Assembly (NCBI GenBank): GCA_937892225.1
Contig: CALAUH010000113.1
Span: 1 to 11,618 of the forward strand
Reading direction: 5' to 3'
Source: an uncultured Treponema sp.
GTDB taxonomy: Bacteria; Spirochaetota; Spirochaetia; Treponematales; Treponemataceae
DNA length: 11,618 nucleotides
Made by a program: the position numbers and the translations under genes. Below the pieces are notes generated by a model. That model saw only the letters and a list, made by a program, of their open reading frames with translations. It had not been told where the DNA came from and searched no databases. Positions 5,167 through 11,618 of the stretch are shown here, piece after piece. Each line of letters begins with the position of its first letter. The stretch's first letter is position 1.

Positions 5167-6189
5167 ATGAAACATTTTGAAAAAATATTAATTCTTTTAA
5201 TTTTAAGTTTATTTATTAGTTGTAAAACTACAAATGAAATCAGTAAAACTGTAGACAATAAAGTTTTTGAAATGAATACTGATTATGTTGAAGAACAGCT
5301 TCAACAGGATGAAACAGACGGTAAATATTTAATTCAAGAAACTTTAGTTAATGAAAAAGCAAATAATGAAATATTAATTGTAGAAAAACCTGTATATGTT
5401 CCGGAGAGCAAAGCAAGTAAATATGATCGTGGAACTACAACTGGCAAAGAAGCTTCTATACAGTCATTAAAAGAAGCAATTCAGAAACCAGAAAACTATA
5501 AATATGGAACTTTTTATTATCAATATAATGAAAACTTCGTTTATGAAATATATGCACAGCCTTTACATCTTACTGATATAGCGTTAGAACCTGGAGAGAT
5601 TGTTACAGGAACACCGTTATTATCTGAAGATGAATCAGTATGGGAACTTACTGCAGGTGTTGCAAAAGACCCAAAAACCGGAGCAGACGTGCAGCATCTT
5701 TTCGTAAAACCTGCTTATTCAAATCTTGATTCAACACTTATTATCATTACAAATAAACGTGTATATCATTTTAATCTTAAATCATATGCAACTACTTATA
5801 TGGCTATGATTAAATTTACTTATCCTGGAACTAAAAATGAATGGGTAAAACCAAAGAATGAAGTTTCTGAATCAACTTCATATGTAAAAACATCTAATCC
5901 AGATTTACTTTCTTTTGATTATTCTGTTAGTTATAACAAAAAAAATAAACCTAATTTTGTTCCGGAACTTGTATATGATGACGGTTCTTTTACATATATA
6001 AAAATCAATGAAATTATATTGCAGACTAAAATGCCTGTTTTATTCAATGAAAAAAATGAAATTATAAATTATGAAGTTAAAGACAATGTATTTATTATTC
6101 CACGTCTTATAACTAAGGTAAGTTTACGAATCGGTAAAGAAAAAGTAATTATTGAAAAGAAATTTTCAAAGAAAAAGGACGGTGAGTAA
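5167..6189 (+). CDS. VirB9/TrbG-family secretion protein with its own lipobox
   Basis: VirB9 forms the outer ring of the T4SS core complex with VirB10 and usually with the small lipoprotein VirB7. This 340-residue product starts at the ATG at 5167, with AGGAGA six bases upstream. An upstream in-frame TTG (5122) would overlap virB8 and spoil the signal peptide. Residues 1-19 are a lipoprotein signal ending in LFISC (Cys19), not usual for VirB9. A 90-residue polar linker follows. The N-terminal beta domain (about 124-220) has VYEIYAQPLHLTDIALEPGE, W159, HLFVKP and TNKRVYHFNL. The C-terminal domain (about 263-331) has PELVYDDGSFTYIKI and LRIGKE. The stop shares one base with the next ATG (TAATG), so translation is coupled to VirB10. 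The order VirB8-VirB9-VirB10 is the conserved T4SS order. Confidence 0.88.
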   Translation: MKHFEKILILLILSLFISCKTTNEISKTVDNKVFEMNTDYVEEQLQQDETDGKYLIQETLVNEKANNEILIVEKPVYVPESKASKYDRGTTTGKEASIQSLKEAIQKPENYKYGTFYYQYNENFVYEIYAQPLHLTDIALEPGEIVTGTPLLSEDESVWELTAGVAKDPKTGADVQHLFVKPAYSNLDSTLIIITNKRVYHFNLKSYATTYMAMIKFTYPGTKNEWVKPKNEVSESTSYVKTSNPDLLSFDYSVSYNKKNKPNFVPELVYDDGSFTYIKINEIILQTKMPVLFNEKNEIINYEVKDNVFIIPRLITKVSLRIGKEKVIIEKKFSKKKDGE

Positions 6190-7664
6190 TGGAAGAAAAT
6201 AAAGATATTGATAATAACAGTGAAGAAAGAAAACCATTTTTATCTGCATATAATGATGAATCAGAAGAAAAAGATGATGATAATGAAGAAGAAAAATCAT
6301 ATAAGGACAATACGGAACCATTTTTATCTGAAGAAGAGCAGCTTAATGATGAAGAAGAAGATTTAAGAAAAGAAATTGAAGAGGAGGAAGATGAAGAATT
6401 TCTTCCACCTAAAGAAAAAGAAAATCTTGGAAAGCAGCTTAATATCGGTAACATTTTTGCATTGATATTTATTGCAATGATTATCTTTATTGTTTTTATC
6501 ATGGTTATTACTTCTGGAAGCAAAAAGAAAAAAACAGAAGAAAATGAACTTGATAAAGCTGGTTATAAAAATGAATATAACTGGGATGATAAAAACAACA
6601 GACCGACTTACGTTGTAGTAGAAAATGGTTTTACTTTTGATGAAAATGGAAATATTAATCCAGACCAAAGCGAATTAAATCAGATTGCAAATGCCCAGCC
6701 TACAATTCCTTCACAATATGAATTACCAAATAGAACTGGTGACAGAGGAACTGCTCCACAGGGTGTTGCACCTGCAGGTTCAACAAAAAATTCAAAATCA
6801 GAAAAACCTGATACAAGAAATTCCCGCTCGCCTAGAAAAATTGAAGGATTAAAAGGTCAGAATTATAACAGTAATTCTTATGATTATTCTAATGCCGCCT
6901 ATATTAATTCTGTTGCAAATGGAACTTATCAAAATCCTAATCAGATAAGTAAAGAACAGTATATCCAGAATACACAGGCTGCTGCAGGAATGACTGATAA
7001 TTCAAAGATGAATTTTTTTAATCAGAGTTCTGGAGAAGCTAATACAGGAGAATTTCTTGCTGCCAACAGTTTATGGGATGGAACAGTAATATCCGGTATT
7101 TTAACTACAGCTATTGATACTCAAAATCCCGGTGTAGTTATTGCAAGGGTTAGTGAAAATGTCTATTCAAGTTATGATCACAGTTATTTATTGATACCTG
7201 AAGGAACAATTTTATTTGGTGAATACAATTACAATGTAAGTTACGGACAGACATCTATTCAGGTAGGCTGGAATCTTTTAATAAGACCTGACGGCTATAG
7301 AATGCAGCTTGGTAATTTCAATGGAGTTAATCAGCAGGGTGCATCCGGTTACAAAGGTTCTATCAATAATCATCCCTGGGAAACGCTTAAAGCTATGGGA
7401 TTGATTGCAATTTTTTCTATTCTTGAAACAGAAATTGTTTCAGACATCAATTCACAAAATAATGAATATCTCAAAAATGCCATGACAGATGTATATGCAC
7501 AGGCTTCACAGGTGGAAAATCAGATTCTTGAAAAGGCACTTGATATTAAACCTACTATTAAAATTAAGGAGGGTACTGAAGTTAAATTAATTACAAACAT
7601 ACCATTGACTTTACCGCCGGTTAAAATACCTGAACCGACACAAAAGTATGTAAGAACTAAATAA
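6189..7664 (+). CDS. VirB10/TrbI-family type IV secretion protein
   Basis: VirB10 spans the envelope from the inner membrane to the outer-membrane pore and senses ATPase activity. This 491-residue product has a highly acidic cytoplasmic tail (1-85; many Glu/Asp, with PFLS at 16-19 and 44-47), one membrane segment (about 88-108), a long Asn/Gln/Ser/Pro-rich periplasmic linker (about 110-290) and the conserved beta-barrel domain (about 294-477). Family signatures in that domain are the LWDGTVISGILTTAI strand, YLLIPEGTILFGEY, WNLLIRPDGYRMQL and GYKGSINNHPWETL, then a hydrophobic helix region (about 403-415) for the outer-membrane antenna, and a final strand KEGTEVKLITNIPLTLPP. An AAGGA ribosome site (6175-6179) lies in the end of virB9. 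KKKK right after the membrane segment (112-115) is odd for a periplasmic flank, but the domain order fixes the topology. Confidence 0.9.
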   Translation: MEENKDIDNNSEERKPFLSAYNDESEEKDDDNEEEKSYKDNTEPFLSEEEQLNDEEEDLRKEIEEEEDEEFLPPKEKENLGKQLNIGNIFALIFIAMIIFIVFIMVITSGSKKKKTEENELDKAGYKNEYNWDDKNNRPTYVVVENGFTFDENGNINPDQSELNQIANAQPTIPSQYELPNRTGDRGTAPQGVAPAGSTKNSKSEKPDTRNSRSPRKIEGLKGQNYNSNSYDYSNAAYINSVANGTYQNPNQISKEQYIQNTQAAAGMTDNSKMNFFNQSSGEANTGEFLAANSLWDGTVISGILTTAIDTQNPGVVIARVSENVYSSYDHSYLLIPEGTILFGEYNYNVSYGQTSIQVGWNLLIRPDGYRMQLGNFNGVNQQGASGYKGSINNHPWETLKAMGLIAIFSILETEIVSDINSQNNEYLKNAMTDVYAQASQVENQILEKALDIKPTIKIKEGTEVKLITNIPLTLPPVKIPEPTQKYVRTK

Positions 7665-7680
7665 AATTGAAGGAGGATTT

Positions 7681-10600
7681 ATGAAAAGAAAAATTCAATT
7701 TTTATTGATTTTAATGTTTACAGGAATGTTTTTATCCTGTAATTTTTTTAATTCAATTTTCGGTGACCCCGACAAGAAGAAAGATAATATAGAAATTACA
7801 GCTTTAACTCTTGCCAAAAATCAAATGTCACTGGAGGTTGGTGGTGTTGATTATATCAACGTATCAATTAAGCCTTCTGAAGTACAAAAAAATGTAAATC
7901 TTCACTGGGAATATGATGATACTATTATTTCATGTGATACATCATCCTGCTGGGGAATTGTAGTAACTGGTATTAAAGAAGGTAAAACACAGCTCAAATG
8001 TTCATATAATGGTTATGATGCCGTATGTATTATTACTGTTACAGGTTATGCTGCAGGTTATGAAGAGCAGGTTGAACCTTATATTTATTCAAATACTTCT
8101 ATATTAACTACATCACCTGGTATTACAGAAACTGTTTATGTTTCTTTATATGGTGGAACTGCTGCAGATATTGACGGTTATACATGGAGTATTGATAACA
8201 GTTCTGTTGCTACAATCATGCCGACCGGACAGTATTGTAAAATTACAGCCGTTGATTCTGGATATACAAGAATAAAGATAACTCATAACAAGGCTGCATA
8301 TCCATATTATATTGGTATTTATGTATTTGAAGATGAAACAAAAGTTCCATATATTACAACTACATCTAACATTCTGACAATAAGTGATGGAGACGGAAGC
8401 AGAACAATTTCATGTTCTCTCATGAATAAAAAAGATACATCACTTGATAGCAACTTTACATGGCAGCTTGTTACAGAACCTGGAACTGATGTACCTGTAA
8501 GAATCGAAACAATTAATAACCAGGCAGTAATAACACCTCTTAAAGCTGGAAGCTGTACAATCCGTATTACTCATCCGGATGCTGTTTATCCTCTTGAAAT
8601 ATTATGCCGTGTTGTAAGTATTGTTAAAAATGTTTATATTCAGCCGGATAATACTATTGTAACAATTGATAGAAATGATACTGCAGTTATTACAAATGAT
8701 TTAATTGGACTTGAAGAAGGTGAGTACAATATTGATGATTATACCTATGAACTTGATGCTGATAATGTTGCTGAAATTACATCTGCAATCGGTAATCAGA
8801 TTATGCTTAAAGGTATAAACAATGGAAGCTGTAAGCTTATTGTTTCTCATCCAAAAGCTGCATATACAAGAGAAATTCTTATTATTGTAACCGGACAGCT
8901 TACAAATGCACTTGATGCATCTATTTATATTACAACAAGTCAGAATTATATTAGAACAAAAGTAGGTGAGGATGCCATTCCTATCAGCATATCTTTAAAG
9001 GGTGGAAATGAAGGCGACAGTAACAGATTTAAATGGACTTTAACATCAACTGCTGCAGACGGTTCTTCAGATAATGTAGTAACAATGGAAACTACAGATG
9101 GAACTGTAGAATATAGGGCAGCTTCTTCTAATTATATTAATGGAAGGGCATATATTACACCTGTAAAAGAAGGTACTGCAGTATTAACTCTAACACATCC
9201 AAAAGTTGAATATCCAACTGAAGTATTAATTAAAGTTCTTCCTGAATATGCTGTTCTCGAAGATCCTCTTTATTTTTCTGGTACAGGAATTATTACCGTA
9301 TTAAACGGACAGACTGCTAATTATACAGTAAGTTTAAATGGTAAAAACAAAAGGCAGAATGATGAAATGAATATTGCCTGGGAAATTGATAATTCCTTAT
9401 TCAGTATCAGTCATAATGAAACAGAATGTGTTATTACGGCACCTTCTTACGGTATGGGTAAACAGAGTGCTTTTATTACTGTAAGTCATGAAAAGGCAGA
9501 TGTAAATAAAAAAATACTTGTTTTATCAGCAGATACAGAAGATGAACTTCAGACATTTAAGGTACTATATTCAGACAAACTTTATTACAATGTAGAAGTA
9601 AATGATACTTTCTCATGTGCTGTTGAATCATATGGTTTTGACACGGAAGATGACCAGGGCAATACAGTTTTCTATAATTTTGCACAGACACAGTGGACAG
9701 TTAATGATCCTTCTGTTTTATATATAGAAAAATCAGCTGATAATCCTCTTTTATGTAATATTACTGCATTAAAATCTGGAATTGCAAAAGTCAGGGCAGA
9801 AATTGATAATGTTTACTGTGAATTTACCGTAACTGTTTATCCGGAAGGAACTGTTGCTGTTGAAAATGAAGTATATTTTACAACTTCACAAAACGTTATT
9901 TCAATTAATAATATTACTGATTCTGTTACAGCAAAAATTAATCCTATTAATATGAATACTGCTGAATACAGAAATATAGTATGGACTTCTGAAAATTCTG
10001 ATATTGCAAGAGTTATAGGAAACGGTGAAAAAGGAACAATTACTGCCGTGAGAGAAGGTGAAACCATAATTAATGTCAGTCATCCTCTAAGCCAGAATAC
10101 ACTTAAAATCTATGTTCGTGTAGGAAGTGAATATATTATCCAGGCTGCAGACCCTGTAGTTTATATTTCTTCCAATGATGTAATTACAATGCTTAAAGAT
10201 GCTTCTCCACAGACACTTAATGCTGTTCTAGTAAATTATTCTTCACCTGATTCATCCGGTTTTTCATTCAGTATTGACAATCAGGATGTTGCCCAGATTA
10301 CTGCCCAGTCACCTAACGGTATTGCATATGTAAAACCTGTAGGAAGCGGTCAGGCAGAAATTACAATTTCTCATACTGCTACAGAACTTGTTAAAAAAGT
10401 TCTTGTAGTTGTAGGTAACTCACAGGAAGAACTTGCAGGATATGTATATCTGTCAACTACAAATAATGTTGTCGCAGTAGGTGAAGGCAATACAAAAAAT
10501 ATCAGTGTTTCTGTACAGAATGCTGAAAATCCGGTTATTGATGGCTATTCATGGACTACATCAAATCCTGCAATAATCGGTGTAACTGGAAGCGGTCCAA

Positions 10601-11571
10601 ATGCAGTATTAACCGGTAATGGAATAGGAACTGCAATAATTACTGTAAGTAATTCACAGTGCCAGTATCCTTTAACTATTATTGCCCAGTGCGTTGACCC
10701 GGTTGCTGCAGCATCCAATCCGTATATTCAATTAACTTCGTCAGTTATTACTCTTACGGTTTCTAATAATTATACAAATATTACTGCAGATTTAATTGGA
10801 GGAAAGCAGAGCGATTATTCTGATTTTATATGGACTTCTAACGACCCTTCTATCTGTATGTGTTACGGACAGAATGAAGTCGGTAAAATCAAGGCATTAA
10901 AAGCCGGAACTACATATATTACAGTTTCACATCCAAAAGCAAATTATTCAGCACAAATACTTGTTGTATGTGATAATGCTGTTGCAACAGATTGTTATAT
11001 TTCAGTACCACAGAGTATTTATTCACTTAAACCTACAGATTCTTCACAGACTATTACGGCAAGTTTAATTAATGGTGAAACAACAGATAAATATAATTTC
11101 AAATGGTCATTGGATGTTTATGACGTAATTGATTTAGTTTATTCAGCAAATGTAGCAACTATTACACCAAAGCAGACAGGACAGGCAACAATTACTCTCT
11201 CCCACCCAAAATCAGGATATGACCAGCAGATTATTGTTAAAGTTGAAGAATATTCTACTTTTGCTTTCCCTGCAGAATATATGACTGTTACACAGGGTGA
11301 TGTAAAATTCTTAAGCATGCAGGTTCCTACAACTAATGTAACTTCTCATATTGAATATTCTGTCGGTAATGCTAATATCTGTTCTATCAGTGGTACAAAA
11401 ACTATTGCACAGCTTACTGCAGTAGGTAGTGGTACTACAACTGTCAGGGCTAATCTTGTAGCATCAAGTTCTGGAGTAGTTCTTGCAACTGCAGAATGTA
11501 TGATATATGTTCAGCAGGCTAGCGTAAATGCAGTCTATATTTCTTCAGCATCTACTATTTTTTTCATCTAA
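7681..11571 (+). CDS. Giant lipoprotein with about 13 Ig-like (BIG2-type) repeats, 3' end truncated
   Basis: This 1296-residue product has a lipoprotein signal (lipobox LSC, Cys20) and then only Ig-like domains. Approximate spans are 38-122, 133-217, 223-315, 318-406, 414-522, 529-617, 627-722, 729-817, 827-913, 920-1006, 1013-1097, 1104-1189 and 1195-1278. Most start with a (V/I)YI-TTS-N-ITI strand, have a central W-S-D/N-V-A-I unit, and end with a THPKAxYP-like turn before the last strand. Such proteins are usually surface adhesins or stalks. AGGAGG lies five bases before ATG, and the gene follows virB10 by 16 bp with no terminator, so it belongs to the secretion operon. It may extend the core complex outward or be surface-displayed by it; that is inference. 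The frame stops at 11571, twelve residues into a fourteenth repeat, with no downstream anchor, so it is probably truncated. Confidence 0.85.
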   Translation: MKRKIQFLLILMFTGMFLSCNFFNSIFGDPDKKKDNIEITALTLAKNQMSLEVGGVDYINVSIKPSEVQKNVNLHWEYDDTIISCDTSSCWGIVVTGIKEGKTQLKCSYNGYDAVCIITVTGYAAGYEEQVEPYIYSNTSILTTSPGITETVYVSLYGGTAADIDGYTWSIDNSSVATIMPTGQYCKITAVDSGYTRIKITHNKAAYPYYIGIYVFEDETKVPYITTTSNILTISDGDGSRTISCSLMNKKDTSLDSNFTWQLVTEPGTDVPVRIETINNQAVITPLKAGSCTIRITHPDAVYPLEILCRVVSIVKNVYIQPDNTIVTIDRNDTAVITNDLIGLEEGEYNIDDYTYELDADNVAEITSAIGNQIMLKGINNGSCKLIVSHPKAAYTREILIIVTGQLTNALDASIYITTSQNYIRTKVGEDAIPISISLKGGNEGDSNRFKWTLTSTAADGSSDNVVTMETTDGTVEYRAASSNYINGRAYITPVKEGTAVLTLTHPKVEYPTEVLIKVLPEYAVLEDPLYFSGTGIITVLNGQTANYTVSLNGKNKRQNDEMNIAWEIDNSLFSISHNETECVITAPSYGMGKQSAFITVSHEKADVNKKILVLSADTEDELQTFKVLYSDKLYYNVEVNDTFSCAVESYGFDTEDDQGNTVFYNFAQTQWTVNDPSVLYIEKSADNPLLCNITALKSGIAKVRAEIDNVYCEFTVTVYPEGTVAVENEVYFTTSQNVISINNITDSVTAKINPINMNTAEYRNIVWTSENSDIARVIGNGEKGTITAVREGETIINVSHPLSQNTLKIYVRVGSEYIIQAADPVVYISSNDVITMLKDASPQTLNAVLVNYSSPDSSGFSFSIDNQDVAQITAQSPNGIAYVKPVGSGQAEITISHTATELVKKVLVVVGNSQEELAGYVYLSTTNNVVAVGEGNTKNISVSVQNAENPVIDGYSWTTSNPAIIGVTGSGPNAVLTGNGIGTAIITVSNSQCQYPLTIIAQCVDPVAAASNPYIQLTSSVITLTVSNNYTNITADLIGGKQSDYSDFIWTSNDPSICMCYGQNEVGKIKALKAGTTYITVSHPKANYSAQILVVCDNAVATDCYISVPQSIYSLKPTDSSQTITASLINGETTDKYNFKWSLDVYDVIDLVYSANVATITPKQTGQATITLSHPKSGYDQQIIVKVEEYSTFAFPAEYMTVTQGDVKFLSMQVPTTNVTSHIEYSVGNANICSISGTKTIAQLTAVGSGTTTVRANLVASSSGVVLATAECMIYVQQASVNAVYISSASTIFFI

Positions 11572-11618
11572 TCACTCCTATACAGATTTCTTCAATCTTT
11601 CTAGATAAGCTATGCATT
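11572..11618. other. Unexplained right-end tail
   Basis: The last 47 bases hold no terminator and no continuation of the Ig repeat in any forward frame. On the minus strand, AGGAG (11579-11575) lies seven bases from an ATG (11567-11565) that begins MKKIVDAEEI and stops at 11535. The piece looks like the 5' end of a minus-strand gene, but too little is present to call one. Confidence 0.4.

Noticed and set aside
6149..6523. 124-codon minus-strand Ser-rich frame
   Set aside because: It is the antisense of the Glu/Asp-rich VirB10 tail; the serine runs come from reading GAA/GAT-rich codons backwards.
6363..6668. 101-codon minus-strand hydrophobic frame
   Set aside because: It is also antisense to VirB10; its Phe/Ile richness is a product of A-rich codons on the other strand.
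9837..10083. Two overlapping minus-strand frames within the Ig-repeat gene
   Set aside because: They lie wholly inside a well-supported coding sequence and show no start signals or domains.

Overview
The window looks like AT-rich bacterial accessory DNA. The best guess at a host is a spirochaete, probably a gut or rumen Treponema. Three things support this: several lipoproteins with a short '-F-x-S-C' lipobox, strong A/T codon bias, and a Cas12a-type CRISPR array. The assignment is an inference, because no rRNA, tRNA or core gene is present.

Left part (1-417): the trailer end of a CRISPR array with type V-A (Cas12a/Cpf1) repeats. Six 36-bp repeats with a TCTAC/GTAGA stem at their 3' end alternate with 26-27 bp spacers, and a decayed seventh repeat closes the array. 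The array is read on the + strand. Its leader and cas genes must lie upstream of the window.

Next (about 425-3542): a separate defence-like operon, driven from an extended -10 promoter just after the array. It encodes an EcoRI-family adenine methyltransferase, a DUF262 (ParB-like) + HNH nuclease, a T5orf172-type GIY-YIG protein with a probable RAMA-like C-terminal domain, and a small unknown protein. The first two genes overlap by 4 bp. Glutamine in the first three genes is almost always CAA, whereas the type IV secretion (T4SS) genes downstream use CAG, so this block was probably acquired separately.

Middle (3543-4457): short transcription units. Four intrinsic terminators and several good promoter matches surround one small lipoprotein gene (3834-4187). 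One interval (about 3566-3630) has a promoter, two hairpins and a U-run and no ORF, so it is a candidate small RNA. A second, weaker candidate is at about 4230-4346.

Right part (4458-11571): a four-gene operon with VirB8/TrbF, VirB9/TrbG and VirB10/TrbI, the inner-membrane-to-outer-membrane core of a type IV secretion system. It is followed after 16 bp by a 1296-residue lipoprotein built of about 13 Ig-like (BIG2-type) domains. The VirB9 homologue carries its own lipobox, so it may do the VirB7 anchoring job itself. The large lipoprotein would then be a surface adhesin or an outer extension of the secretion machine. Its coding sequence stops inside the first strand of a fourteenth domain, and the last 47 bp do not continue the repeat in any frame. 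On the minus strand this junction shows a well-spaced Shine-Dalgarno and ATG, which suggests a rearrangement or inversion boundary. No ATPases (VirB4, VirB11, VirD4), relaxase or pilin are visible, so the secretion locus is partial in this window.
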